Notes: generated by a model from the sequence alone, not told the origin. A stretch of 64,000 nt of DNA from Dermatemys mawii (GCA_007922305.1 ML677342.1:2017843-2081842); one strand, 5' to 3'. Positions 49,801 to 61,984 are shown, numbered from the stretch's first letter. A program made the numbers and translations.

Positions 49801-52194
49801 CCATTCCACTACCTAAGAGCGCTCAGAGTTAACTTCAATTGGACAGGATCAAGCACTAACTTGTAGGCCAAAACATATTTAGTTATATTTTGTTCATGTT
49901 TCCCTTCTAGTTGCCTTTTTTGACTCCTGTTATTTCCCCATCCTCACTGGTATTCAATACATCCCAACTGAAATCTCTGAATTTCAGTAAAATGAAGTTT
50001 ATTAAGTCTTCTAAATAATTAAAGAATACATTAAAAAATAGAACTAACAGCAAAAACTCCATGCAAAACGTGGTCCATGGCCTGAAGAGTAATTAGAAGG
50101 GCAATACATGATTTTCCTACCAGTTTTCACTGGGTGGGTATGTTACTATCCAAGTCAAGAGTAATATTTTGTGAAACACTATCAAAAGTCTAATTAAAAT
50201 GTAAGTAAATGTGCAATCATTTACTCCATGTGCAATAATGTTAAATACACACAAGAACATATGTGCACATTTTGTGGATTTGGGGCCTCCTTTTTTTCCA
50301 GTAAAACCCCCTAACCTTAGAAGTTCAATAATACCCTTTCTTTTAAACTTTCATTGTCTTTATTTTACTAAGATTTGAAGTTAGACTTACTGGACTTACT
50401 AGTAAGTGGCAAAATCTATTTCCTTTTTTGAAGGCTCCAAACTTCTAATCTCTTTCTTCTCTGACTTTTCAAAAATAGCTGCTGATGGTAACATAAGTCT
50501 TATCTAAATTCCTTAAATCTTAAAGTGTTCTTGGATTAGTGGAGTTGTAGATATAAAAATAATCAGAAGTAAAATGGTCAGCTAATTAACATAATAATTG
50601 AAGTATTATTCAATTAATGTTCTACCCTTGAGAGAGAACTTGCAGTATCCCAAATAAGCACAAAAAGTTAGGTTAGCTGGTATCATTATTTTTTCTCCCA
50701 TCTTTTACTTACAATAAAAACCCCCACTACCGGCTGCATGTTTTCAATAACATTAGGAATTTGTAAAGTTAAGCATGACAGCTGATTGTACTGTAGAGGA
50801 GTGGAATAAGATGGAAAACCACACCATTAACTCTACAAATTTGTTCCACATCTGCACTAAATTGTGATTTGCAAAAATACAGAAAAGATAAACAGGATTA
50901 CTGTCATTAAAATGATTCTGTTGCCACAGTTATATTTAAAGTTGTGTGGGTTCATGCTGTATTATAATCCCTTTTTTTGGAGGGTTGATAAATTTGACAG
51001 TAAAAGTTTGTCTTTGGATGGAACATTAGTACAAATTTTAACTGAAAAACTGAATTTGGAGAAAAGCACTTTTTGAAAATATAGTTTGATGTTTTAAAAT
51101 AACATTTTTGCAGGAACTGGTAAGGAAATGTTTCTGTATTTTCTTTTAAAAGCCAAATTGCTAAACTTTGAAAATTGGCTACTATAAAAGCAGAGAAACA
51201 GTTGACCATGTTCTCAGCTGATGTAATTCGGCATTGCTCCACAAAAGTGAAAGCTGTATGCTATTTTACATACATTTGGCATTATATTTTTTCATGCATA
51301 GTCGTATTTATTGTATGTTACTTATTTTATTACATATATTCTAATAAGCTAATATTTTATAATGGCTTCATAGAAACCATCCCAATGGAAAATCATGTTA
51401 ATGATTTTAATTGAATAACATCCCAATGGCCATTATAGGATACATCATGATAAGGACTGCAAAGGAAATGTTGGAAGCATTGCTAGGGGTCATCAAGTTA
51501 ATGGATTAATACTTCATATTGCTGTGGACAATTACATATCAGTGATGGAAGGATCTTAAAAGTTTCTAATGTTTGGTTCTGATGAGTCTCTACAAATTTG
51601 AATTCTTATCAGAAATTGAACCAAACATATCCAAACCATATAAGGTCCCTGTATTTTTTTTCCTGTCCTTTTCCTCTACTTCCCATTTTTCTCTCTCCAA
51701 CCTGGAACATACCAAAAAAATCCTCCCATCAACATAATTCCATTCTTTCCTCTTCCTGTAGGCCAACTTCCTCCTGCAGACCCACAACAGAATCCCCTAC
51801 CTTAGCAATATGTCATAAAAGCAGAAAGTGGTTCAGATTTGGCACCTATTTCTTTTATTTAAAGATGTATAAATAGTTCCCATCACTATGACCATTGGCT
51901 TCTGAAATAATAGCAATAGAAATACAAATTATGAAAAGAAAATAGTCTAATACTGTGTGATAGTGCTGAGTTCCACTGGCTAAGTAAAACCCAGTCCAGC
52001 CAATAGGTTCTGAAACTAATCAAATACAGGTTATGTTGGGGGCCGGAGAAATTAGTCCCCAGCTGAGAATGTGCTACCACAAGTCCTGGAGCATTCAATC
52101 CAGGAACTGACAGCAACAGTAACCCATCATACTGCAGCCATTTTTGTGAAATATAGTGGGAGAAGATATCTCAGCTAGTTGGGTGGAAGGCCAT
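49801..52194. other. AT-rich non-coding stretch
   Basis: I recognise no gene. Opposing frames (50864-51414 plus, 50952-51242 minus) are short and AT-driven. Confidence 0.5.
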
Positions 52195-52440
52195 TTCCTA
52201 CATTTAGCCTTTATTCAACTCCTTAACTGCACTCATAAGTGAACAGGTTGCCAGTGCAGAACAGAGCACTGGTTCCATATATTTATTGTAGTTCTCATCC
52301 ATTGAGAGTGATGCAATTCTCCATTCATTTTGCACTACTTGAAGCTTCCAGATACTCTTGAAGATTAGTCCCAAATTTAAAACATTGCAATAATCTACAC
52401 CTGAGGTTACAGAGATAGGGTCCTTTGTGCAGGGGACCAC
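52195..52440 (+). repeat. L3/CR1-like LINE 3' UTR remnant
   Basis: TTGCACTACTTGAAGCTTCC, then AGATACTCTTGAAGATTAGTCC, then AAAACATTGCAATAATCTACACCTG and AGGTTACAGAGATAGGG follow the order of an L3 3' region as I remember it (...ttgcaccagctgaagtttcc...gcagtaatccagcctggaggt). It is very diverged. Confidence 0.5.
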
Positions 52441-55400
52441 TTCAGGAAGTAATGGTTGCAGCCTCTAGGTCACCTTTAGATAAAATAAGGCATTATTACT
52501 ATCACATTACCTAGGATTCCATGAGCACTAATGTATCCCATAGCATTATGAAACTACAAACTATACAGGGAAAGGTTAAATACACACATGCTTGTGACAG
52601 ATAGTTCTGCTACAGCTACAGCCCATTCTTCTGGAAGTTTCCCTTCAGCTATCATCATCACTACTCTGTTAACCAAAAAAGCAAGTTTTAAATGGGGCCT
52701 CTATGAAGTTGTTTGATGTTTAGAATACTAGAAATAGCCTTGGTGGAGCTAGATTAATGGGCACAGTGCAGGTGATGCAATCAAAGATGCATGACAAATG
52801 TGGCATATGAAGTGGCTATGCGGTTTATCACATCTCTGTGCAAATTTGCACCTGAATATCAGCTGCACATATTCATATATAAAAACACATGTTAACTGCT
52901 ATTAACAAACATTATCTTAAAGAAAGTCACAGCAGCAAAAGGAGTTTTCTACTATTCCTCACAAAATAACCAATATTCACTGTACTGAAAAGTAATAATC
53001 ATTTACTCTGGTGACAAATCCTTTGCAGGGGATTTGGCTAGATGATGCTTGCAGTCCATACTAATCCAATGGCACAAACATTCTAATTTTTCCATTGATA
53101 ATGTTACCTCAGTATTTAAAAGATATTCCCTGCATTAAGTATTGCAAATACTGAGTACTGGTATCTGGTTCTCCACGACAAAAACTGGATAGTTTTAAAG
53201 CGCGATGTCACACTGTACTTTTGTTTTTTAAAAAAATCCTCTTTCAAATTTAAACTTCCACATCTGGGAAGGATGTGTCACTTCTTTCCAGATGGAATTA
53301 AACCTTACAAATAATGTAAACTATTGTAGCTAATACATATAATAATATATTTAATTTATAATGTCATGTTCCAAATCAGAGGAATTTGTTTTGGTTGAAT
53401 TTGAAACCCTTCAAAATAAAGAACTAAATGTACATGGTAGCATCTTTTTCTGATTAATATACCATGGTTTTGATTTGACAAATATTTCTCTTTTGATCAT
53501 ACAGAAAAAAATGAATGACTGAATTCTGCATCAAACATAAGGATGACTGATGAAATATCATTTTTAAAGATTCAGTTATAACTATATCAAATAGGAATTG
53601 GCAAACCAGTTGAAATAAGGTACAAACCAACCCAAACTTTCAAACATCTACAGTTCCCATTCATTGCAATGTTGGGAAATATTGGCTTTTTTTAAATAGT
53701 AGGAGCTCAATTAGAGTACAGTTAGTCACAGTGCACATAGAAACTGGGCAATTGTGTGATCAAATAGCTATTGGGTATTTCTAACATTTTCAAAGTTTGG
53801 CCTTTTTTCTGTGTGTGTAAGCTTTCTTATCGTCATATGGAGGTAAAAGAATTTACCTACCTCACAAAGACACTGAAGTTTAATTAATTAATATTTGTAA
53901 AGCAGAAGGAAGTTGCTATAAAAATGACAAGGATCAATACTATAAAAAAGGATCTGCTCTGGATAACTGCACTTTGAAGCTGATTTTACCAACCATATCC
54001 CCCCAGCCTTTTGAGGTTCAGAAATCACATATATCAAATGGGTCACATTGGTAGCCCAATTATATTTTGCTGACTGGTAAGTGCAAAATATACATTTGTA
54101 TGAGAAAACTGGGTAACAGGGTTCATACTTACAGACTAGTTTTTGTAAATGCTCTTTGTTTATACATACCCAGAAAGAATTTAATATTCTTTTTTCTTAG
54201 AAGTCATACTTCATATCTTTTTTGGATTATCTGCTTGCTCTAGTTATGAAAAACCATGACTCTTGTTCTGTTTATGGACATACATGTAAATGTGTGGCAT
54301 ACTCCTATTTTTTTAGCATGTTTTCTCTGTGAACAGGTGGGAAAAATCCTTTTTAATAAGCTATTGGTCTCTTTTCAGGTCACCAAAGGATTTTGATTTC
54401 TTTGCTTGTCAGCTCTGATTAAATTAAAAGAAAATGTTCTAAAAAATATGACTTCATGTGGCAGGCTATGTCAAAAACAGTTAACATTGCATGGGAAAAA
54501 TGTTTCAAAGCATCTTCAGGAACAAGTCAGAAAATGTATTCTACTCTTTTCTTCAAGTAGGTCTTAAGAACAATTGCAATAATTAATATCAATGATATTA
54601 GAAACAATGAGGAAGGTAGTAAGAAAACAATCAGATTCACTAGATTTGTTTGCAAGTTATGCATCCTGCCTAAATACTAATGAGCTAACAACACTGGAGG
54701 TAAGCTTGCATTTCCTAATGATGCACTTTAAAATCACTTTACTTTAAAACCTCAGGAAATTTTTCACTTTACATATGGTTTCAGTTACATAGTTTTACAA
54801 GTAGGGATGGCATAAGATGGAAAGGAAATGTCATATTTAAATGATAGTAAAAGAATAAAGATATGTTTCTCATGTAAGAAAATATTTATTATTTCTTTAT
54901 GTCACTATGTCTCAAATATAAAGCATATTTTGTGTTTATTTATCAATGGTTATATTTATATATATTTTTAAACAAGATCTAGGCAGTTATGGATTTTCAG
55001 ACTGAAGTAGTTGTTGCACTCCAAAAGGTTGAAAGATCTTTAATATTTAAGTCAATTAGTACTTACTTTGTCCCAAAACCAACTTGAAAGTAGAAATACT
55101 TCCTGTATGTTACTTTTCTTTGTAATGTCAATACATGCTGCTTTCATGATAAGTAAACAGTTGGCAAGGAACTCCCTCTTGTGGTCAAATATTCTTAATT
55201 AGAAAAAGATTTGCACTCAACTGATGGTCTGGATTATTAGAACATGGGTCACTTGAAACCATTAAGATTAACAATTCTGATATAAGTGGTTTTACTGAAG
55301 CAATTCATTGCAAATTAGGACTGAGTTGTGAAACATATGCTCTTAATTTTTGCTAAAATGTAGGGATTTGCACCCATGTTCAGGATAAGTTAGATCTGAA

Positions 55401-56029
55401 GTACAATTTCCATCTCTCCCCACTTCAAAACTGCTGCTCCTTATAACAATCTCTGAATTCCCTAAACATATCTAGGGTGCAATGTAAAAATTCAAAAGGA
55501 AAATTAATTTCTCACCCTATGAGGGATAAGATTACCTTGCTATTAACTACTGCTTTGACGTGCTAAATATAAAAGTAGAACACCTTACTCTCAGTGCCAA
55601 TAACTGCATGGTTCTCAATCAGGGAGCTTTCCAAACACTCCAAATTAGGGATGTGGTAAATTACAAGGAAAATCAGATGTCTGAGAGATTCTAATATCTA
55701 CTACTACCTGATAATTTGATTTGAAAGCTATCCCCAACAATTTTAAATTATTGAGAATGGTCATACATTATTTTGTTACAATAGCATACATAACACCAAC
55801 TGTGCATACTAGCTGGTTTAGACAGTTAAGAAAACAGGCACCTGCTTTGAAGAAATCTGCATGCCCAATTTCCCCAAAAGAGCAAAGATCTTACTGATTT
55901 TAATGGATTGAGGAATGGGCCCTAAACCCAGGTGGCAGCCATTTAATTTCCATTGTGTTTAACCCTAAACTGTTACTATGAACTGTAAAATGTGACATGA
56001 AACATATGATGGAATAATGCATCAAAGAC
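52441..56029. other. 3.6-kb AT-rich non-coding stretch
   Basis: Few open frames, no recognised repeats and no gene. It is the longest stretch of the window free of identifiable mobile DNA. Confidence 0.5.
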
Positions 56030-56270
56030 TAAGGGCTTGTTGACACAGTGGAGTAATACTGAAGTGTGATTTCTAAAGCACACTGGTAGTTGCACATTAA
56101 CTGGTAAATGTGACCCTGCTGGTGAGCACTAAAGATTCCCAGTTTCAAACAGCACTATGTTAAAGGACACCTACACGGTCTACATGGACCAAGTAAAGCA
56201 CAACACGTTAATGTGCTTTAGAAATTACACACCCATATAAAGCGCATTATCCCACTGCATAGACAAGCCT
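56030..56270. mobile_element. MITE with TTGTCTAYRCAGTGG-type inverted ends
   Basis: The left end reads AGGGCTTGTTGACACAGTGG. The reverse complement of the right end reads AGGCTTGTCTATGCAGTGG. ATTTCTAAAGCACA at 56070 is mirrored by TGTGCTTTAGAAAT near 56212-56226. The flanks TCAAAGAC (56022-56029) and TCAAACAC (56271-56278) match 7 of 8, compatible with an 8-bp duplication. There is no coding capacity. Confidence 0.75.
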
Positions 56271-56756
56271 TCAAACACTTCTCTTGGGCCAAATTTTAGC
56301 ATCATATCTATACATAAGACTCCAACAATGGGAATATCATGTCTGGATCCAAGGGCAGAATTTTGATTCTAATTATGGAGAAGAATGTGTAATTTTATAT
56401 TCTCTTTATGAATAAATAAAGGCATAGAACTCAGAAAAGGTATAGAATAGCTCATAGAGGAAGCATATTACTACATAACTTACCTATTTAATGAGAAGTC
56501 CAAATATGATCATTGTTACCCCACTATGCGACTACACCATGTCTACAGGTTCTAAGCCGGTCTAACAAATAGTACAGGCATGGTGGCAGCAAAATTAAAA
56601 TAATTTTTCTCCATCAACACTTTTGCTCATGTGCATTACATTGGTAACAACATGACTGGTCTTCAGGACACTTCAGACTACTACTGCTACTACTAGCTGA
56701 TCTTTACAGAAGTAATGACAGTGGTCTGAGACAGGGTAATATATCTACCTGTGATA
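56271..56756. other. Non-coding stretch
   Basis: Nothing recognised. Confidence 0.5.
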
Positions 56757-57637
56757 GAGAATCATAGAATATCAGGGTTGGAAGGGACTTCAGGAGGTCA
56801 CCCTAGTCCAACCCCCTGCTCAAAGCAGGACCAACCCCAACTAAATCATCCCAGCCAGGGCTTTGTCAAGCTGGACTTTAAAAGCCTCTAAGGAAGGAGA
56901 TTCCAGTACCTCCCTAGGTAACCCATTCCAATGTTTCACCATCCTCCTAGTGAAAAAGTTTTTCCTAATGTCCAACCTAAACCTCCTCCACTGCAACTTG
57001 AGACCATTATTCCTTTTTCTGTCATCTGCTACCACTGAGAACAGTCTAGATCCATCCTCTTTGGAACCCCCTTTCAGGTAGTTGAAAGTAGCTATCAAAT
57101 CCCTCCTCATTCTTCCCTTCTGCAGGCTAAACAATCCCAGTTCCCTCAACCTCTCCTCATAAGTCATGTGCTCCAGCCCCCTAATCATTGTCGTTGCCTT
57201 CCTCTAGGCTCTTTCCAATTTTTTCACATCTTTCTTGTAGTGTGGTCCCCAAAACTAGACACAATACTCCAGATGTATTCCATCACCAATGTCAAATAGA
57301 AGAGAACAATCACGTCCCTCAATCTGCTGGCAATGGCTCTACTTATACAGCCCAAAATGCCATTAGTCTTCTTGGCAACAAGGGCACATGTTGACTCATG
57401 TTCAGCTTCTCATCCGCTGTAACCCCTAGGTCCTTTTCTGTAAAACTGCTGCCTAGCCATTTGATCCCTAGTCTGTAGCAGTGCATGGGATTCTTCCATC
57501 CTAAGTGTAGGACTCTGCACTTGTCCTTGTTGTACCACATCAGGTTTCTTTTGGCCCAATCCTCTAATTTGTCTAGGTCCCTCTATATCCTATCTCTACC
57601 CTCCAGTGTATCTACCACTCCTCCTAGTTCAGTGTCA
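56757..57637 (-). mobile_element. CR1 LINE, 5'-truncated
   Basis: This is a minus-strand CR1 of about 880 bp. Its 3' tail at 56757 reads GAGAATCATAGAATATCAGG on the plus strand, followed by CCCCCTGCTCAAAGCAGGACC, nearly the same as the copy at 1042. The element stops abruptly at about 57637, within the region after the RT palm, the usual result of incomplete reverse transcription. It is less diverged than the copies at 1042 and 17047, so it is probably younger. Confidence 0.95.
56841..57540 (-). pseudogene. CR1 ORF2 C-terminal fragment
   Basis: The last 115 codons of ORF2 (56841-57188) are still open and read through [39 protein letters not shown] and [15 protein letters not shown], the conserved CR1 C-terminus. 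Upstream, 57343-57540 holds [19 protein letters not shown] in a different frame. At least one frameshift lies between 57190 and 57345. The catalytic part of the RT is missing. Confidence 0.93.
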
Positions 57638-57939
57638 GAAGGGAAAGTGCAATGTTGATTTTTACTAGGGGTGGGAAAACTAAGGATTATAAATCATCCA
57701 TATAATGAATAAATTGTTTATAGGTGGTCAAAGATGTACACAGCGATAGGCAGACCAGTTGAAGGATAAGGGGTGAGGTTTTGTATTCTGCTTCTAAAAG
57801 GCATAGCACAGAATTTGTTGCTCAGGAAATGCGGAGCTTGGGTAGCTTTAAGTTAGTTTTCTTCCCTCCTCATCCTGAGTTGCTCTGGGAACTAAAAATG
57901 GTCCCCAGAGTAATTTAAACCATTCTATTTGTCAAATTA
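57638..57939. other. Non-coding stretch
   Basis: Nothing recognised between the truncated CR1 end and the next MITE. Confidence 0.5.
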
Positions 57940-58196
57940 AGGCTTGTTCTGCACTACTTATTTTGGTATGATTACATTGCCCAGGAGCGAAATCCACACC
58001 CCTGAGTGACACACTTACACTGACCTTAACTCCCCCTGTAGACAATGTTATGAGCCTCTCCTGCCAACATAGCTACCACTTCTCACAGAGGTCGAGTTAT
58101 TAAGATCACAGGAGAGCTCTCTCCCATCAACTTACAGCATCTTCATACTACAATGGTGCAGCAGCAGGTCTATATTGTAAAAAGTGTAGACCTGCC
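57940..58196. mobile_element. MITE with GTCTACAC-type ends
   Basis: AAGGCTTGTTCTGCACTACT at the left and AAAGTGTAGACCTGCCTT at the right are approximate inverted repeats. The interior carries CCTGTAGACAATGTTATGAG, CCAACATAGCTACCACTTCTC and GGAGAGCTCTCTCCCATC. The layout is like the families at 22345 and 61985, but with different interior sequence. Confidence 0.65.
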
Positions 58197-58655
58197 TTCG
58201 TTACAGAGCCTCCCAGGCCTGCCCTATGAACTGCAGCACTGCCTAGACTGTGTATCACACTGTGTGCTGTGGAGTCAATCCTTACATGCTCTTCTTGCCC
58301 TCTAGCCTTATCCCCAGCAGCCCTATGCCAAGACTTGCAAGGGGGTTTTAAGAAGGCAGCTTTATGGCTGTCTTGCACAGTGCCTCGACTAGGTCTTCCC
58401 TCAGCTGGAACTAATGCTTTTAGTGTCTATTTATGTTGCTCTGGAGCTTTTTTTACTTAAGGTAAATATGCTGGAGCAGAGGTGAGAATCTCACCCACGA
58501 ACTCTGCCAGGCCAAAGGAACCCCCAATCTAATCAATGGAAAAGGACCATAATTACACCCATAGAGAAGGAGAGGATACAAAGAAGGAAACTAATCAGAC
58601 ATCTGTTTGGTATTTCTGCTCATTTTTCCTCCCAGTGATATGCAATTACCCTCAC
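58197..58655. other. Non-coding stretch
   Basis: Short overlapping frames on both strands (58148-58460) show no domain. Nothing else is recognised. Confidence 0.5.
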
Positions 58656-58669
58656 AGCTTCACATTTGT
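58656..58669. repeat. Target-site duplication, left, of Penelope-like element
   Basis: AGCTTCACATTTGT is repeated exactly at 61666-61679. Extending to 17 bp gives one mismatch. Confidence 0.88.
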
Positions 58670-58675
58670 GACAGT

Positions 58676-58802
58676 GTCCTGTGGCACCTTAAAGACTAAC
58701 TAAAAGTATTAAAGCATAAGCTTTCGTGGGGTAATACCCACTTCATCGGATGCATGCAGTGGAAGTATCCAGGGGCAGGTATAAATAGGTAGGCAAGAAC
58801 CA
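58676..58802 (-). repeat. pLTR-like terminal repeat, left arm
   Basis: The arm starts GTCCTGTGGCACCTTAAAG and ends GGTAGGCAAGAACC. It is the reverse complement of 61494-61619 with few differences. It contains a hammerhead-ribozyme-like core on the minus strand (58705-58760) and TATAAATA at 58780-58787, 24 nt before the first ATG of the coding region. Confidence 0.93.
58780..58787 (+). promoter_or_regulatory. TATA-like box before the PLE coding region
   Basis: TATAAATA lies inside the left terminal repeat. Its use as a promoter is inference: the distance to a transcription start cannot be judged from sequence alone. The inverted right arm carries the same motif pointing inward. Confidence 0.35.
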
Positions 58803-58810
58803 TCAACCTC

Positions 58811-61439
58811 ATGAAGAAACTTGCACAAATACAGACAGATATCATCTTTCTCTCCAAATGCAAACAGATGGACATAATACCTAATGGACTGAAGGTGAAA
58901 AATCCATTACTTTCTACATACTGCACAGAATACAGTGAGATATTATGCCAGACACTATCAAAGAAACTGAGGAACCACCTGATCAGCATCCTGTACAGCA
59001 AACAGGTAAACATCAAAAAAGAGCTTTCCAACCTGGAGACCTTGATAAACAACCAACCTTCCACACAAATAGACTTTAGTAAAATAAGACAGGAGATCTA
59101 TTTTAAACACTTCACCTCTCTACAAAAAAAAAAAAGGACTGCAAGCTATCTAAAATCCTACCTGCCACATGGGGCCACAAAAGTGGTACCCCTAACTCAC
59201 CCAGCAATATCATCAATCTATCCAGCTACACACTCAGCCCGGCATAAGAGTCTGTCCTATCTCGAGGACTCTCATTCTGCCCAACCATCCCCACAAACAA
59301 GATACAATTCTGCGGTGATCTGGAAGCCTATTTTCACCATCTCAGACTCAAAGAATACTTTCAAGACAACACAGAACAGCGCACTGATACACAGGCACCA
59401 TCCCACCAGCAGCACAAGAAGAACTCCACACGGTCTCCTCCTGAGGGTCGAAATGACAGTCTGGACCTATACATAGAATGCTTCCGCCGACGTGCACAGG
59501 CAGAAATTGTGGAAAAACAACATCGCCTGCCTCATAACCTAAGTCGTGCAGAATGCAATGCTATCCACAGCCTCAGAGACAACCCTGACATCATAATCAA
59601 AGAGGCTGATAAAGGAGGTGCTGTTGTCATCATGAACAGGTCTGACTATCAAAAGGAGGCTACCAGACAACTCTCCAACACCAATTTCTACAGGCCACTT
59701 CCCTCAGATCCCACAGAGGAATATACTAAGAAACTGCACTATCTACTCAGGACACTCCCCACAGTAACACAGGAACAAATTAACATACCCTTAGAGCCCC
59801 AACTGGGGGTATTCTATCTATTACCCAAGATCCACAAACCTGGAAATCCTGGATGCCCCATCATCTCAGGCACTGGCACTCTCACTGAAGGACTATCTGG
59901 ATATGTGGACTCTTTACTCAGACCCTACGCCACCAGCACTCCCAGCTATCTCCGTGACACCACCGACTTCCTGAGAAAACTACAATGCATTGGTGATCTT
60001 CCAGAAAACACCATCCTAGCCACCATGGATGTAGAGGCTCTCTACACAAAAATCCCACACAGAGATGGAATACAAGCTGTCAGGAATAGTATCCCTGATG
60101 ATGACACAGCACAAGTGGTTGCCAAGCTCTGACTTTATCCTCACACATAATTATTTCAAATTTGGTGACAATATATACCTCCAGACCAGTGGCACTGCTA
60201 TGGGCACCCGCATGGCCCCACAGTATGCCAACATCTTTATGGCTGACCTGGAACAATGCTTCCTCAACTCTCATTCACTCACACCCCTTCTCTATCTACG
60301 CTACATTGATGACATCTTTATCATCTGGACCCACGGGAAAGAAACTCTGGAAAAATTCCACCATGATTTCAACAGCCTCCACCCCACCATCCATCTCAGC
60401 CTGGACCAGTCTACACAAGAGGTCCACTTCATAGACACCACGGTGCAAATTAATGACGGCCACATCAACACCACCCTATACCGAAAACCTACTGACAGCT
60501 ACACCTACCTTCATGCCACCAGCTTCCATCCCAGACACACCGCATCATCTATAGCCAAGCACTGAGGTACAATCGTATTTGCTCCAACCCCTCTGACAGA
60601 GACCAACACCTACAAGATCTTCACCAAGCTTTCTCAAAACTACAATACCCACACAAGGAAATAAGGACACAGATCAACAGAGCCAGACGTGTACCCAGAA
60701 GCCTGCTGCTGCAAGACAAGCCCAAGAAAGAAAACAACAGAACACCACTGGTCATCACCCACAGTCCTCAGTTGAAACCTCTCCAACGCATCATGAGTGA
60801 TCTACAACTCATCCTGGACAACAATCCCTCTCTTTCACAGGCTGTGGGAGGCAGGCCAGTCCTGGCCCACAGATAACCCACCAACCTCAAGCATATTCTC
60901 ACCAGCTACAGCACACCGCGCCATAACTCCTCTAACTCAGGAACCAATCCATGCAACAAACCTCGATGCCAACTCTGCCCACATATCTACACCAGAAATA
61001 TCATCACAGGACCTAACCAGATCAGTCATACCATCACTGGTTCATTCACCTGCACATCTACCAATGTAATATATGCCATTATGTGCCAGCAATGCCCCTC
61101 TGCTTGTACATCGGTCAAACTGGACAGTCTCTACGAAAAAGGATAAATGGACACAAATCAGATATCAGGAATGGCAATATACAAAAACCTGTAGGAGAAC
61201 ACCTCAGTCTCCCTGCACACACCATGAAAGACTTAAAGGTCAGCATTTTGCAGTAAAAAAACTTTAAGACCAGACTGCAAAGAGAAACTGCAGAGTTGCA
61301 ATTCATTTGCAAATTTGATACCATCAATTTGGGACTGAATAGACATTTTGAATGGCTAGCTAACTACAAGAGCAGTTTCTCTTCTCTCGCTGTTCTCACC
61401 TCCAGTTCAGCTGATAGAGGAATACCCCACCCTCCCTGA
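58811..61439 (+). pseudogene. PLE polyprotein pseudogene: reverse transcriptase + GIY-YIG endonuclease
   Basis: About 875 codons, read through several frameshifts. The N-terminal part (58811-59123) starts at the first ATG after the terminal repeat. A run of 12 A (59124-59135) shifts the frame. The second piece continues to 60132 with DKGGAVVIM (RT motif near 59620), YLLPKIHKP (59818-59845), PIISGTGTLTEGLS, and motif A DVEALYTKIPHRDG from 60028. After a shift near 60065-60132 come SGTAMGTRMAP (motif B) and the catalytic YIDDIFIIW at 60302. The coding continues through a shift near 60555 into a Cys-rich block (CNKPRCQLC near 60955; CQQCP near 61087). The GIY-YIG endonuclease follows with VIYAI and, one frame over, YIGQTG. 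A stop at 61254-61256 interrupts the tail, and the natural stop is at 61437-61439. RT catalytic residues remain, but the gene cannot be translated whole. Confidence 0.93.
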
Positions 61440-61493
61440 TTAGAGATAACAGCTGGTTCAGCCTCATTGGACCCACCCTGTTATCTTTAACCT

Positions 61494-61619
61494 GGTTCTT
61501 GCCTACCTATTTATACCTGCCCCTGGATACTTCCACTGCATGCATCCGATGAAGTGGGTATTAGCCCACGAAAGCTTATACTTTAATACTTTTAGTTAGT
61601 TTTTAAGGTGCCACAGGAC
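61494..61619 (+). repeat. pLTR-like terminal repeat, right arm (inverted)
   Basis: This is the reverse complement of 58676-58802. It carries CCGATGA at 61546-61552, the stem GTGGG/CCCAC at 61554-61569 and GAAA at 61570-61573, a hammerhead-like arrangement on the plus strand. Confidence 0.93.
61546..61590 (+). ncRNA. Hammerhead-ribozyme-like core in PLE terminal repeat
   Basis: The order CCGATGA, stem-loop GTGGG-TATTAG-CCCAC, GAAA, then GC-TTAT-AC is that of a hammerhead core: CUGANGA, stem II, GAAA and a very short stem III. The left arm has the intact GC-TTAT-GC version on the minus strand. PLE terminal repeats are reported to hold small hammerheads. Against the call: the second core base is C rather than U, an extra A sits before stem II, and I cannot see a clear stem I. 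Confidence 0.45.
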
Positions 61620-61665
61620 TCCTTGTCACTTCTGCAATTCCAGACTAACACAGCTACCCCACTGA

Positions 61666-61679
61666 AGCTTCACATTTGT
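61666..61679. repeat. Target-site duplication, right, of Penelope-like element
   Basis: Exact copy of 58656-58669. Confidence 0.88.
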
Positions 61680-61984
61680 AACAACTGTCTTACTATGTAT
61701 TTTTTGTTCAAGCTAGCACTCAACCATGCCTGCCCCAGTTTGGGTGCACTAAAAGCCAAGCAGAATTTGTTTACCAGTGAAGGGGGCTCCAACCAATTCT
61801 AATTCAACACTTCAGAGGGAATTTCTTAGGGTAAGGGATGTGGCCTTGGCCTCACTCCTCCCTTTCGCCCCAATGTCCCAGCCTGTGGTTCCATAGCGTC
61901 ACTGAGTTATGTGCAGGTTACACCTGAAACCGCTGATTCTAATCATGCTTTTTTCAACATCTCTGAGGTATCCCTCACTGCGCA
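61680..61984. other. Non-coding stretch
   Basis: Nothing recognised. Confidence 0.5.

Larger units (their letters stand above)
58670..61665 (+). mobile_element. Penelope-like retroelement (PLE), nearly full length
   Basis: This 3.0-kb element is bounded by a 14-bp (17 with one mismatch) duplication. It has a 5' inverted-repeat arm (58676-58802), one long coding region with an RT and a GIY-YIG endonuclease, a 3' arm in reverse orientation (61494-61619), and a 46-bp 3' tail ending AACACAGCTACCCCACTGA. PLEs are a retroelement class separate from LINEs and LTR elements. They prime reverse transcription at a nick made by the endonuclease. The layout and RT sequence suggest the Neptune-type PLEs of vertebrates, a clade call from memory. 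The copy is inactivated but well preserved. Confidence 0.95.
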
